Shown: positions 10,171 to 22,836 of the stretch, one piece after another
Numbering within the stretch: position 1 is the first letter of the stretch
Layout: each line of letters begins with the position of its first letter
Assembly (NCBI GenBank): GCA_022702705.1
Contig: CM040421.1
Span: forward strand, 5,061,090 to 5,125,089
Reading direction: 5' to 3'
Source of the DNA: Papilionanthe hookeriana x Papilionanthe teres
Lineage: Eukaryota; Streptophyta; Magnoliopsida; Asparagales; Orchidaceae
DNA length: 64,000 nucleotides
Notes under the pieces: generated by a model
Told to the model about the DNA's origin: nothing
The model's database searches: none
The model's input: the letters and a program-made list of their open reading frames with translations, nothing else
Made by a program: the position numbers and the translations under genes

Positions 10171-11106
10171 TTAGGTACACGGTGAATTGGGCTTACCCAA
10201 GCATTCGTCAGAAATAGGATATATAATACCATTATCTAACCATTTTAAAATTTCCTTTTTAACTACTTCTTTCATTATTGGATTTAATCTCCTTTTGGGA
10301 TCTGCTTTAGACTTATCTTCATTATCTAAAATAATTCTGTGCATACAGATTGAAGGACTAATTCCTTTAATATCTGCTAAAGTCCAACCAAAAATTTTCT
10401 TATATTTTTTTAAAGTATCTAAAAGTTTTTGTTCTTGAGATTCATTTAATTCAGATGAAATAATAATGGGTAGAGTTGAAGAATTACCTAAGTAAGCATA
10501 TTTCAAATGATTAGGTAACATTTTTAACTCAAGTTCAGGAGGTTTAATAATCGATGGAACTATATTTTTTTTAGTGTTTTCTATGTTATCCAAAAATTCA
10601 AATTTCTCTTGAATATAATCTAGTTCTTCATTTATATCGGCTTTTTCAATTAATTCAGTATTTTCTTTTTCTAATTTTTCTTCATAATATTCTTTAAAAT
10701 ATTCTTTTTGTAAATGATCGAGTACTTCCATTTGAAAGCACTCATCATCTTTTTCTAGCGCAGGATACTTCATTGATTTAGCAATATTAAAAGTTACTTT
10801 TTGGTCATTTAGTCTCATAGTTAATTCTCCTTTCTGAACATCAATCATAGCTTTTCCAGTGGCTAAAAATGGTCTTCCTAAAATGATATGAATTTCTTTA
10901 TCTTCTTCCATATCTAAAACAATAAAATCTACAGGAAAGATAAATTTATTCACTTTTACTAATACATCTTCAATAACTCCCTTAGGATATGTAACAGAAC
11001 AATCGATTAGCCGAAGAGTTATTGAAGTAGGTGAAATTTCTCCCGATCCTAATCTTTTAAAAATTGATAGAGGCATTAGATTGATGTTTGCTCCTAAATC
11101 ACACAA
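10171..11106 (-). pseudogene. Athila protease and start of RT
   Basis: It starts at the aspartic protease motif CDLGANINLMP (Athila type, DLGA instead of DSGA) and contains ILGRPFLATG, the second conserved protease block. A Glu/Lys-rich linker follows (YFKEYYEEKLEKE...), then the early RT part KYAYLGNSSTLPIIIS and DIKGISPSICMHRI. It lacks a stop for 311 residues. It is joined to gag by a frame change near 11110-11165. The protease would mature the Gag-Pol polyprotein. Confidence 0.88.
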
Positions 11107-11165
11107 AGCTTTTCCATAGAATTTTTCTCCGATAGCGCGGGGTATAGTGAAACTACCGGGATCTT

Positions 11166-12968
11166 TTAATTTTTCGGGAAGTTTTTTCGAATAATAGCAC
11201 TACACTCTTCACTAAGTGCGACCATTTCATTATCGGTAAATTTTCTTTTTTTATTTAGAATATCTTTCATGAATTTTACATAGTTTGGCATCTGTTCTAA
11301 AGCTTCTACGAAAGGAATATTTATTGTTAATTTCTTTAGAATTTCAAGGAATTTAGCAAATTGTTTATCTTTTTTATGTTGAATTAGTCGTTGAGGAAAT
11401 GGTGGTGGAGGTTTTTCAACATAAATTTTCATTGGTATTAAATGATTTTCTAAGTTTGGATCTTGTTGATTCTTTTCCTTATCAATTTCCACTTCCTCTT
11501 TTTGACTTTCAAGTTCTTTCTGAATTCGAGGTTCTAATTATTTTCTACTTCGTAATTGTATCGCTTTAATTTGTTCATTTCCCTTGTCTTTGGGATTTAT
11601 TTCCACATTACTAGGAAATGTTCCAGGTATTCTATTATTAAGTAAGGTAGCAATATGTCCAAGTTGAGTTTCAATATTTTTAATAGCTGTTCCTTGATTT
11701 TGTAATTGATTACCTTGTATTTGTAATTGATTTCCTTGATTTTGTAAATGTTGACCCATATTTAATATTAATTCTTATATGATAATTTCTTATCTTTAAA
11801 TTGTGGGTTATTATTATTAAATCCAGGTGGATAATTAGGTTTATAATTAGAATTTCCTTGATTAGAGGGATTTCCTAATGGTTGTGTTATGTTATTCATC
11901 CATGGTTGATTAGTTGTGTTATTATTCCAATTAAAATTAGGATGATTTTTCCATCCAGGATTATAATAATTCGCATAAGGATTATTGGGTGCATTATTAA
12001 TTGCATTTATAGTTTCATATTGAGATTGGGATTCTATAAGTTGTCCGGATGAATTGTCTTCTAATATAGTTGGAGAGTAATTCATTCCAAAATGATCTAA
12101 TTTTTTAGATACGACGGCGATTTGCGAAGCTAACATAGATATTGCATCATTTTCATGAATACTAGCTATCTTTTTCGGATTCATTCTATCGACGAGGCCA
12201 TTGAAAATTATTGGTTGTCATTTCTTCGATTAGTGCATAGGCTTCATCAAATGGTTTTGACATTAATGATCCTCTAGCGAGCAGCATCGATGATTGATCT
12301 TAAAGATCCTACTAATCCATTATAGAAAGTTTGAATAATTAACTCGATACGGTAACGCATGATGTGGGCATTTCCTAAGAAGTTCTTTAAATCTCTCCCA
12401 AGCTTCATATATTGATTCTCCATCAAACTGACTAAAAGAAGTTATATCATTTCTAAGCTTAGCGAGTTTTAGATGGTGGAAAATATTTGGATAGAAATTT
12501 TTGTGATAACTCTCCCCAAGTTTTAATAGATCCGGGTGCTAACGAATTTAACCACATTTTAGCCTTATCCCTCAAAGAAAAAGGAAAAAGTCTAAGTCTA
12601 ATAGCATCGTTAGATACTCCTTCATATTTGAAAGTAGCATATAGTTCTAAAAAACTAGCAAAATGTAAATTAGGATCTTCAGTAGGTGAACCACTAAATT
12701 GATTGTTTTGTACCATTTGGATAATTGCGAGTTTAAGTTCGAATGAATTAGCGACTACATCAGGGTTTTGAATAGTTAAATGAATTTCATCTAATGTAGG
12801 GTTAGCATAATCTCTTAATGGTCTCTGTTGATTGATATTTTCATTTTCATGAATATTTGCAATTTGTGTTAAATTTATAATTTCTCTTTTTTGTTTTCTA
12901 ATTCTCTTAATTGTACGCTCTAATTCTGAATCGTAAGGTATTAAATTTTCGTTTCTAAATTTTCGCAT
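11166..12968 (-). pseudogene. Athila gag
   Basis: It starts at ATG 12968, 52 bases after the PBS on the minus strand. It opens with a basic region (RTIKRIRKQKRE) and contains the retrotransposon-gag capsid block (RPLRDYANPTLD, IRLRLFPFSLRDKAKMWL, TWGELSQKFLSKYFPP). It continues in other frames (about 12459-12190, 12184-11768, 11759-11538, 11492-11166), so three or more frameshifts or stops break it. The middle is Asn-rich (YANYYNPGWKNHPNFNW). A repeated QIQGNQLQNQG stretch lies at about 11750-11690. No CCHC zinc knuckle is visible, which fits Athila gag as far as I recall. Confidence 0.88.
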
Positions 12969-13019
12969 ACAATTTTATAAAACAAAATAATCGTTACTCT
13001 AGTAAATAATTTCTTTACT

Positions 13020-13037
13020 TCCCCGGCAACGGCGCCA
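13020..13037 (-). other. Athila primer-binding site (tRNA-Asp type)
   Basis: The minus strand reads TGGCGCCGTTGCCGGGGA, the PBS known from Athila elements and complementary to the 3' end of a tRNA-Asp. It lies 6 bases after the LTR end TCA. Confidence 0.92.
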
Positions 13038-13080
13038 AAAACTTGACCCACTTTTTATATGTTTGCAAATTATGTTAATA

Positions 13081-13105
13081 GCAACGACACCAAAAACTTG
13101 ATCCC
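13081..13105 (-). other. Vestigial primer-binding site inside 5' LTR
   Basis: The minus strand reads TGGTGTCGTTGC after GGGATCAAGTTTT, a one-base further decayed copy of the element at 987-1011. The functional PBS is 44 bp to the left at 13020-13037. Confidence 0.75.
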
Positions 13106-14125
13106 GCTTTAATATATATATATTTGATTTTATGATGGAATGTTTAATGTGGATTCTACGCAAGTATACGTATCGTATCAAGTAATACAGGGCTCTAGTG
13201 GAGTTCTGGTTATCGATCCCACAGGGAAGTTTTTAACAGATTTGTATCAACTAAAATTTAAAGGAATTACTTACTAATATAGTAATCGGAAATTTAAAGT
13301 AACTAAAGCAACTAAAGTAAACTAATGCTTGAAATAAAGTTGATTTAAATAATTCGAAAAAAGTATCATTCTCCTAGTTTTTAGAAAATTAAGTGAATGA
13401 TGAATCTAAATAGAATTTTTGAATTGTATTGTGACAAATAGGAGCATTCCTATTCTTTACCCTTTGGTCCAGTGCAAAGAACATTGACTAATCCTATGTT
13501 TGATTACTGAATCTGTGGCTAGGTTGGGAGGATACTGGTTGCCACTTCAGAGCTCCCACGTTCCCCTCACCTGAGGGCTAACAACTACACTTCAGCTCTC
13601 AAACAATAGGACCAAATTGAATATTTTAGTACGTCACACTAAAATGTCCAATTCTACGTCCGATAAATAATATTTCTCTATTTATTTGCACCCTCCTTTC
13701 AAGGCTTTTGACTTCCCTGAATATTGGATGTAATTTTTACTATAGTTGATAATTCAATATATTTTAACAAATCAATTGGCCAGATTGAAAGTAAATTAAG
13801 TTTTAAGTAAAAATTATCACAACTTATTTTAATATATTAGGTACTTCTATTTAATTTCATCAATTCGCATAATTTTCATAAACAAGGAGAAAGACTAAGA
13901 AAACTACTCAGAATGCATGAGAATAAAACAAAGCATGGATTTCATTTAAAGTTAACAACAATAAAAAAAGATACTTATCTTAATTTCCTCCCCAAGCAGA
14001 CTCCTTGAAGTTCTTTTGACTTTTCCTTCTAGTACAGAACACTTCTAACTCACTAAAGATACACTAAGACTCTCTAAATAGACACACTGAAGACTCCAGA
14101 GACACACACAGACACTAGAATTCGG

Positions 14126-14141
14126 CCTCTATTTATAGAGG
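14126..14141 (-). promoter_or_regulatory. TATA box of Athila 5' LTR
   Basis: The minus strand reads CCTCTATAAATAGAGG, a TATA box flanked by a short palindrome. It is conserved at 2042-2057 in the other LTR. It lies roughly 75 bp downstream (in element sense) of the CpG palindrome cluster. Confidence 0.7.
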
Positions 14142-14216
14142 TAGGCAAAGGTCCAAGGGATGCTTAAATACCTCTTCAAAAAGCGTCCAGGTTCAATGTA
14201 TTTTTCATTTTGAACT

Positions 14217-14393
14217 GTCTCGCCGTCGGCGAGAAACGACCTCGCCGTCAGCGGGGCTTCTAGAAGGTCTTCAAACCACGCTATCTCGCTGTCGGCGGGC
14301 TCGGGCTCGTCGTCGGCGAGGTAGTTATAATTCCTTCGAAATTCTCCTCATGATATCGCCGTCGGTGGCCTCGATCTCGCCGTCGGCGACTTA
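14217..14393. repeat. CpG-rich palindrome cluster in U3 (5' LTR)
   Basis: The same array of CTCGCCGTCGGCGAG-type units as 2129-2312, just upstream of the TATA box on the minus strand. Differences between the two copies are mostly CpG transitions. Confidence 0.85.
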
Positions 14394-14567
14394 GTTCATT
14401 TTGCATGAATTTCTTCCTTTTTGATCCAAATTCGCTCCATTTCATGCTTTTTGCTTCTATCACTTATAAATCTTCGTTCCTGCAGTAAAATAAAGAAAAT
14501 ACCTTTCTTAAAAATGCAATTTCATCAAAAATAGATATGAATTTCTTAATATATTTTTCTGTGATCA

Positions 14568-14572
14568 CTCAC
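14568..14572. repeat. Target site duplication of Athila element (right)
   Basis: CTCAC directly follows the element end ..GTGATCA and matches 945-949. Joining the two sides restores the copy A sequence seen uninterrupted in copy B near 52980. Confidence 0.93.
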
Positions 14573-17500
14573 CATTTTCTTTTGGATTTACTTAGTCTAA
14601 ATAAGTTTTTACGCTTATTTAAACTGGGGAAATCTCGTTAGTAACCATAGGTTACCTCATATGAGTGATTCCCGTAATCCAAAAGGAGTGATTTAAGGGC
14701 GTTCACTAGGTTTAAAAGTGTATTTAATTTTTTTTAAAAAAAGATATTTTGTTCCATTTGTTTTTTCCTACAGGCATGCATAATAAATTAAATCACTTGA
14801 AAATAAAGTGCAGTAAAGTAAAATACTATAAATAAACTGTAAAAGCGTACTTGAGCTTCTACTACCGCTACATGGCCAGTGCAATATGACATAATATAAT
14901 TTGCAGGAAATGTAAATAGATTGTAGGAAAGTAAGTAAGCGGAGCAAGAAAAATCCAGTACAAGAAAGTAGAAAAGTACATCACAAGAAATACGAGAAAG
15001 AAAACTCGTAGTCACGTAAGGAAGACCATAACTAGGTATAAGACCTCGATATAGTTAAGGGCTGAGAGCTGAACTGTGTGCTTCCAGCCCTTGGGTAAGA
15101 GCTACCAACCTGAAAATCTATAGAAGGTGGTCCTAACCTCGATCCAAGTGATTAACTATGGAATTTTATAAATTTTCATCAAAAATATTTAATTTTCTTT
15201 TAAAATTTTTCATGCAAAGTTTGTTTTAACAGACAAAAGGAATTTTTATTTTAATTTTGTAAAGTTGTGTAGTCCACAGGTTAGTCACTCTAATCAAGCT
15301 AGAACTACAAACAACCTAAGAGCGTTGGGGGTAACAAATCCCACCAAGAGTCGGTGAATAGTATCATCAGTTCATCCTCTCCCTTATTGAAAGTCCTTGA
15401 GGTAGAAGATACTATTCTGAAAATTCCCACATCGTATCGTATCCTTCTTTTGAACACACATTAACATTTTTATCATCACCTTAGCCACCTAAATCTCAGA
15501 ATTATACCAGTCTGATGATCCATACGTGGCAAAAAAAATGTCCCCGGTTACTCACAAGGACTTAAATACCTTAAGGAATACTTAAGTCCTTGAGCATCGG
15601 GTTGTAAATGTAGAATAAGTAGTTTAGGGCATTTCTTTTGATATTGGTGAATTAATGGGTCCCTATGCATATCTTGGAGGGTTTCTAAAAGATTTTAAGG
15701 ATGATTTTCTTCATCAAGGCACATTAAGTTCAATTGTCCTTCAAAACATCCAAAAGATCGTAAAAGTGTTCGGGGCATAACCCTAAACAACTTGTAAAAT
15801 CCTCTGAATCGTTTCGAGTTCTTCTGAGCTTATTATGTTGATAAATCATTCAACCACAATTAAGTTAAGATTTAGTGATGATGTTTTAACTTGTGCTCAG
15901 TGAATCTTAATTTTTAATTGTCTCATGAGCAGGGCAACTAAGTATTCACTTGATGTTTCATTCAAGGATTATGTGGGCGGACGCCCACAAAAGCAGCTTA
16001 AATTATTGAGAACTATTGCTCTTTCAATTAAAATTGGTTTTGTAATGTTTTGAGAGTATTTGAGATTAATTATGTTCCATTTTCTAAGCCTCGTTAAACA
16101 AGTTAAATTAAGCCTAGCTCTTACTAAGCCCTTAAGGTTTCATGTGTAGATTTATGATTATTAGGAGTGTTGAAATAAATGGGTTTAACTCTTATCAAAA
16201 GATCTGCACTTTTTTATTTGATCACCAATTGGGGCTTCATATTAGTGAATTATTATCTCCCTAACATAAGCCCACCGTTAAAGAATCATCCAATCAGATT
16301 AACCTCCAAGTCATAATAATTCAGGAAATTACAATTTTACCATTGTTGTAAATAGTAATGAATTGGTTTCTACCGCTTAAACTTTATATGTTTCAATCAT
16401 CCAAAATAGTTAATTAAGATAAATTTTACCCATTTACCCATTAATTAGTTCTAATATTTAATTAATGTTCAAAAATTCCATAATTACCATTTTGCCTTTA
16501 ATGGTTTTCCATTTCATAATCGTTTAAATTTAACTCAAATGACTTTGAAATTTCATAGTTACCCTACTTATGGGTCAATTAAAACAATAGAGGAGAAATC
16601 ATGCATTTTTAGATTTTAATTTAATTTTAATAATTATTTTAACTTGAAAATAAGAATTTTTTGAAAACAATTAAAATAAATAAGTAAAATAAACTTTTTA
16701 TACTTAAGAAAATTTCTCAAGATTCAAATAGATCAGACGACCATTAAGAAAAATTTTATTGATTTTTATTTAATTATATCTATTTTTTTTACGATTATTA
16801 AATGGTTATTTTATGAACAAATAAATAGAAAAATGCATTTTTATTGTTAAAAACTCTTTTAAATTTTTTTATAAATTCTTTTAAACTCAACGAGTTCAGA
16901 GAAAAATATTTTTCTCATTTTCATTTTATTTTTAATAATTTTTAAATTTAAAAATAGGCCAAAAATAAAGTGATTATTTTAACTTCACTTTTATTTTTTT
17001 AGGTGCCCTTGGTCACAAAGAAGACCCCAAACAACTTTTTATATATTTTTTTATTTTTCTTAATTTATATAATTATTTTAAGTGAAAATTCATATTTACT
17101 TAGAAAATTGATTTTTATCTCAAGAATAATTTTAGTAACATTGAAATTTTTACAGGAGTCTTATGAACTGGTAAGCTTCAATTTGGTCCAAATTGATGCT
17201 TACTTGAATTATTTTGTATTTTCTAATTCTTGGTATTTTTTTAATTTTAAAATAGAAAAATAACTTTAACCTTTTAAAAATCCAATTTTTTTTATAGGCT
17301 CCTCTAACCACAATGAACCTACCAAACATATTTTTATAATTTTTTGGTTTATATCATATCTATTATAATTATTTTAAGTGAAAAATAGTGTTTTGCCTTG
17401 AAAATTAGGGTTTCCTATGTTAGAGATGCTCTCTTACTTTGGAAAATCAAAGAACATCCCTAAAAATGAGAGGAATGAACACCCAAAAATTCACATTTTG

Positions 17501-20306
17501 TGATTATTATTTATTTATTTATAATTAAAATAAACTATGGAGTATTTAATTAACTAAAAATAAAATAGAGCAAAGAAAATTTTAGTTTTTAGTCCGTAAT
17601 TTTCTCCTATGTTCACTGAGCACAATGGTATTTGTATTTTATTTTTATGAATTTATATACCAAGTTATGATTTTTAAAATTTTCAGTATTTAAATAAATA
17701 AAAAATGCCATATTTTCTACTTATCCACGTGGCGCAATGCAATCATACGACGTTCTGAAAGCCCAACGCAGCGTGCTCTGGTTCGACACCACCATGCACG
17801 TAGTCGCTGACTCAACTCACATTTTATGCTCCATTCAATCGTCCGGCTGCATCAGCACCATCCGTCCAAGACACTTGCGATCGGATGGTCCCTGGTCATC
17901 GTCTTCGACTAGTGTAACCTATGAGCCACACACCTTCTAACCCTAATATCTTAATCGGTACTCAACCAGATCACATGAGGTTTCTTCCTACACCTTCATC
18001 TACTCCATACAAACACATCCATAATGTTGATCAAGTATGAAATTAAAGTTATCTTCATAAAAGCCCAAACCAGCTCTGTTTGGGGGAAAATTATGTATAC
18101 CTTAGCCCAAGAGGAGTGCCCTTGATTGGGTGCTTGCAAAAGCTTCAGTTGAGTCAGGCAAAGTTCTTTAAAGTGTCATCTTGCTCTAGGAATGGGTTTG
18201 AGTAGAACTTCCTCCAACAAGTAGTGCATCCTTGGTCAAAGTCTTGTGCTTAGAGGTCTAAAGATGTGGATTTCAGAGGGGATCTTTTTTGTTTGTTCTG
18301 AGGAAGGTAAATGGTCAATCAATTTGAAGGTTTGTGGAGGTTTATGGTGTGACAGAAAAATGTCATACTTTGGGTGATTTTTGGGTAGAGAAATTAGTCT
18401 CAAGCAATGGGGGAGATGGTTGTAAAATGGTGGGCTTGCTCTTAGGAAGGGTTGCAGAAGCTCTAGAAGGATTTTGGCAGAGTTTCCCTAAGAGATTGGC
18501 TCATCTCTATACTTGGTCCTGAGGCGGTGGTGTTTAAATAGAGGGGGAAAAGGGTGGCCAATTGGGCTGGGCAGTGGGTGCAAAGGGTTGCTTAGGTGGA
18601 GGCTTGAATGACGCAAGTGACCAATGGGGGTGAGCCACATTGGATGGGTGAAATTGGGTTTGATTCATGGGATGGGTCTCTCAGTTTTAGGTTTTTAGAC
18701 GACTAGGCCGACCAGCCAGGGCAGGGCTTGTGGTTAGCTGAGTCAGGGAGCTCAGTGGAGTTTAATGGTGATGGTTTGGGGACTTGGGAAGGCTGGTGAC
18801 AAGTGTCACATTAGTTTAGCCATTTAAGGAATAAATCCCCAAATTTAAGGGACCATGGCTCATTTAGGGGTCATTATGTGTTTTGATTAGCATCCTAGTG
18901 TGTTTAAGCATGGTAGAAATGGTTAAAGCTTGGATCAATTTGAAAGACTTGAGGGGATTTGGATTTAAGTTCAAAATGGGGGTATAAGCTTAAAATTGGA
19001 TTTGGGCTTGGCTTGGGCTTGGATCCAATCTAATTTATGACTCGATTTGGTTTAGGAGGATGTCATAAAGCAATTGGGTATCAATTGAGTTGAAATTGGG
19101 GTGTCATGAAGTTCAATCTGGGAGATTTTGAATTTTGGGGCAAAATTGGGAGTTTTGATTTGGGTTGGATTTAGGCTGGGTTTGGGTTTAGGTTTAGACC
19201 AATTGAGAGTTTAAATTGGTCTATGGGAAAGCTATGAAGAGTTTAGGATTCAAAATTTAGGAAATTGGATGTGTTATGAAGTTCAATTTGAAGGAATTTA
19301 AGGGTAGGGTCAAATTGGGGCAATTTATTTGGAATTGGATTTAGGGTTTAGAATTGGGTTCAATTGAGCTAGGATTTTGTTTAAATTGGGTTTATACATG
19401 ATAAAAATTGATTTGAATTTGAAATTGAGAGAGTTTGAAACCAATTTGGTGGAAATTGGGGGTGATTTGGAGAGTTTAGGCACTTAGGAGAAATTTGAGA
19501 ATTTTAGAAAAATTTGGCTGATTTTAGTGAAATTGAAGATGTAGGGTGGTTCAAATTGATTTGGGGGACATTTGGAGTGAATTTGGAAATTTTGAGAATT
19601 TTTAAGGCATGAGGGGTATTTTGGTAAATTTGATAATTTAGGGGTATTTTGGGTAATTTGAAGGGTTTGGAATGACTAGAAATACTTTTTGAAGAGAATT
19701 TGAGAATTTAGGTAATTTTGGAAAAATTAGGGTTTCAGGGCCATTTTGGTAATTTTGGAAAAATCAAGGGGTAAAAAGGTCAAAATTAGAAATTTGGCAA
19801 AATTGGGATCAATTGAGGATGTTAATCATAATATTACCCCTACTGAGCCATGAGACTAAGGGAGATCCCATTTTAGATCCTCATGTGTTGGTACTAGCCA
19901 AACCTTAGCCTAAGGCTAAAGGTTTGGGGGACTACCCACATGAGTTTCCAAAAGAGTGGGGAACCAAGCTAAGGGTGATTGGTTTAGGGTTTTGGGTTGT
20001 GATTGAAGGTAAGGAGTTGTATGTGTGTGCAAAACTGACCAAAGCCATACCACCCAGGGTTAACCCTAAGGTTGGGCAATCCTATGGGAACCCCCTTGAG
20101 CTCCCTCATGTTTGGCCCCATCCTACTAAGTGCTAGAGGTTAGAGCTAATCACGTGGAACTCCATGAAGAGTAAAAAAGTGTTTAGAATTTCTAATAGGT
20201 AGGGTTCCATAACTAGCCTTCTAGGATAGTCAACAGGAAAATTCTATGGCTATATCCTAGGCTCCTAAAGAAGAAAAACTAGACCTCAGCAAAAGTGAGG
20301 TCAACA
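14573..20306. repeat. Copy A of large LTR-like repeat, right arm
   Basis: Colinear with copy B from about 52985 to 59223. Shared blocks are AAATCTCGTTAG..CCATAGGTT (14631 / 53070), AACTGTAAAAGCGTAC (14840 / 53370), an AT-rich block (16400-17600), TTTCTACTTA (17715 / 56430), a long G-biased tract (18500-19900 / 57200-58750), and the terminal CTAGACCTCA(G/A)C..GTCAACA. Both end at CA after GTCAACA. I see no protein-coding frame. Ends in TG/CA style and the size suggest a very long LTR (Ogre/Tat-like) or a LARD; the family is not identified. Divergence from copy B is large (my impression is roughly 70-75% identity). Confidence 0.7.
18500..19900. repeat. G-biased, C-poor tract of copy A
   Basis: Counterpart of 57200-58750: long runs of AATTGGG, TTTGGGTTT and GGATTTGGG on the plus strand. 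Short forward frames here are by-products. Confidence 0.8.
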
Positions 20307-20999
20307 TATATATACTATGAATTCTACCCAGATGATGTTGGAAGAGGTCACTGGTTCGCTTGTTACCCATAGATGATGATGACACATACAATATCATGCA
20401 CAACTTTGTCAAATAGTTCTCATTGATAAGGCATATTGTAGTAGTCATAATTGTTGCTCGTTCCATTATCTCTAAAATCTCATCTTCATTTGATGGGTCT
20501 ATGTGGCTATATTATGCATGTCATAATTCATTTAAAATAATAAAGTGTGGTATAAGTAAATAATTAAATAATTAAAGTACTGCAATTAGTACGAAACATA
20601 TATAATGAAATGTGACACTGACACATTACAGGATATTGTTCAGCATAAAAGATTAAAGTATTACACAAAAATGAGGTAAAAAATAAAAAAAGAAAATAAC
20701 TAACTAAACTAATTGTTAAAAAGAAAAGGAATGTTCTATTTCAGTGCCATCATCATGAAAGCCTCCCATTTTGTTTGATCATATAGAAGTTTCAAGACAA
20801 ATAAATATAAAAACATATCATCGAATATCTAGAAAGTGGACAAGGCGAGCGATATTAAATTTATAATTTTTACGTAAATTCCGAACAACCAAGCATATCA
20901 CTCCATCTTTGGGTGCTACACAGAACTTATGAAGATTTTTTACTACTAGATATTTACATATGTGGTTGTGCCTTGGGGCTTTACAAGTAAAGTTCATCG

Positions 21000-21002
<3 letters not shown>
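20307..21002. other. No recognisable feature
   Basis: AT-rich sequence between the end of copy A and the (TA)n run. I see no gene, RNA or repeat that I can support. Confidence 0.5.

Positions 21003-21080
<78 letters not shown>
21003..21080. repeat. (TA)n microsatellite
   Basis: An uninterrupted alternating AT run of nearly 80 bases. Apparent Tyr-Ile open frames across it on both strands are artefacts. Confidence 0.98.
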
Positions 21081-21081
21081 C

Positions 21082-21970
21082 CATTCCTACAACACAGAGG
21101 AAAATCAAGAAGCCCCAAGGCACAACCAATGTGGTGAAACGAGAAGAACCAGAACACCATCACAGAGGAAAATCAAGAAGCCTTAAGGCTCAAACGAGAA
21201 GAACCAAAAACCATCACATAGGAAAATCAAGAAGCCCCAACACAACCAATGTGGCAAAATAGGAGCACAAAATCACTACCATAGAGGAAAACTAAGAAGC
21301 CCAAAGGCACAACCAATATGGTAAAACGAGAAGCATCAAATCAACACCACGGAGGAAAACCGAGAAGCTTCAAGACATAACCATATAAGTAAAACGAGAA
21401 GTAGCAAACACCACCACAATGGAAACCCGAGAAGCCCCAAGGCACAATCACATAAGTAAAATGTGAAGCATTAAACCAGCACCATAGAGGACAATTAAGA
21501 AATCCCAATGACACAACCACGTAAGTAAAATGAAAAGCACTAAGCCACCATCACAGATGAAAACTAAAAAGCCTTGAGACAAAACTACATAAGTAAAATA
21601 AGAAGCACCAAACTACCACCACAGAGAACAACCAAGAGATCCAATGACAAAACCACATAAGGAAAATTGAGAAACACCAACTACGACCATAAAGGAAAAC
21701 CAAGAAGCCCCAAGGCACAAACATATATATAAAATGAGAAGCAACAAACCACTACAACAAAGGAAAACTGAGAAGCCACAATGACAAGACCACATAAGTA
21801 AAATGAAAGTACCAAACCACAACCACAAAGGAAAATGAGAAATTCTAAGGCACAACCACATAAGCAAACTGAGAAACAACAAACCACCACCATAAAGGAA
21901 ATACGAGAAGCCCCAAGGAACATCAACATAGGTAAAACGAGAAGAACAAGCCACCACCACAAAGAAAAAC
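21082..21970. repeat. Minisatellite, ~67-bp unit, about 13 copies
   Basis: Units recur around a core AGAAGCCCCAAGGCACAACC at about 21108, 21174, 21226, 21291, 21359, 21427, 21494, 21566, 21633, 21699, 21768, 21836 and 21905, mostly 65-70 bp apart. Units also share CACCACAGAGGAAAA and CATAAGTAAAACGAG. The minus-strand frames through it (hydrophobic, Trp/Leu/Phe-rich) are by-products of the repeat. Confidence 0.9.
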
Positions 21971-22836
21971 AAGAAAGGAGGTAAGGGTTAGATATACATA
22001 CATACAGAGGCAACTACAAACACACGGGAGAAGAGAAGAAGACCATGAATGTACCCTAACACCAATTGTCCGCAGTGAAGCTGTAGGGAGTGAGAATAGA
22101 GGATGGGTAATATCAAGAATAAAATGAGTTCATTTCAAAATTGATGATGGGAATGATGGTAATTATGAATCCAGATCCTAATTAGATCAACAAAACTAAG
22201 CATAGAGTTGTCGTTCGTGGCTTTCCCATTTTCAAAATAGGATTATCATAAAAGCAAACCAAAATTTGGTTCACAAACTGATATTAACAACTTTTCAAAA
22301 TGAAAAAGAAGTTATAAAGTGCTCTCAAATGCACCCTTATGTTCCGCGTGCTTTTCCTTGCTTGATTGCCTTTTTTGATTGCATGTATTAGCTTTTTGTC
22401 TAGTTCAACCAAAATTTTAGCTGAGTGAATGATTATTTTGTGGTTCCAAAACGCTCCTTCGTAGCATCACAACACTTATAAATAATGAGTACAATGGTTG
22501 AATGCTACCCCTTCTACACCACAATGGTAGACATCTATTTTGTATGATTGCAAGTCTCATATTAGCGGGTGGGCAACATTTGAAATAGCACCAAAACATT
22601 ACGTTGGTTAGCGTCGCAAGGCTACATGGTCATAGTGCCTCAATGCTGTTCAAATCACATGCCACGTGGATTTTGCCAATGTTTAGAATAAGACCTGAAA
22701 TTCTTAGAGATCTAAATATAATCATCACCTTTGTATATTATATAGAAAGGGCTCCCAATATTAGGAAAAAAACTCGTGTAAAAGAGGATGATCATTTAGT
22801 ATCCCAAAAGAATAATGTAGCACCTTTCCCATTAGT
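21971..22836. other. No recognisable feature
   Basis: Unique-looking non-coding sequence. A short open frame at 22604-22885 has no recognisable domain and overlaps the tandem duplication that follows. Confidence 0.4.

Larger units (their letters stand above)
950..14567 (-). mobile_element. Complete Athila-type Ty3/gypsy LTR retrotransposon
   Basis: The 13.6-kb element lies on the minus strand. It has LTRs of about 1.53 kb, a PBS for a tRNA-Asp type primer, a PPT, and domains in the order gag, protease, RT, RNase H, integrase, then two ORF2-like modules before the 3' LTR. The Athila assignment rests on the tRNA-Asp type PBS, the DLGA protease motif, the FMDDFS reverse transcriptase motif, the long LTRs, and ORF2-like reading frames downstream of integrase. 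Coding regions carry several frameshifts and stops, and the integrase catalytic Glu is replaced, so this copy is not autonomous. The LTRs differ at roughly 45-50 positions by my count (about 97% identical), which indicates a fairly recent insertion. It is nested in copy A. Confidence 0.95.
13044..14567 (-). repeat. Athila 5' LTR (right LTR)
   Basis: Direct repeat of 950-2484, abutting the PBS at 13020-13037. The promoter that drives the element lies here (TATA at 14126-14141, minus strand). Most differences from the other LTR are transitions, several of them at CpG sites, as expected for methylated DNA. Confidence 0.95.

Noticed and set aside
20960..21262. Open frames through (TA)n giving Tyr-Ile repeats (also at 43015, 45063, 45563-45914, 51765, 54769)
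   Set aside because: They exist only because a TA repeat has no stop in those frames; the flanks show no coding signal.
21613..22013. Hydrophobic reverse-strand frames resembling a membrane protein
   Set aside because: They are translations of the 67-bp minisatellite; the unit length is not a multiple of three and the pattern drifts with the repeat.
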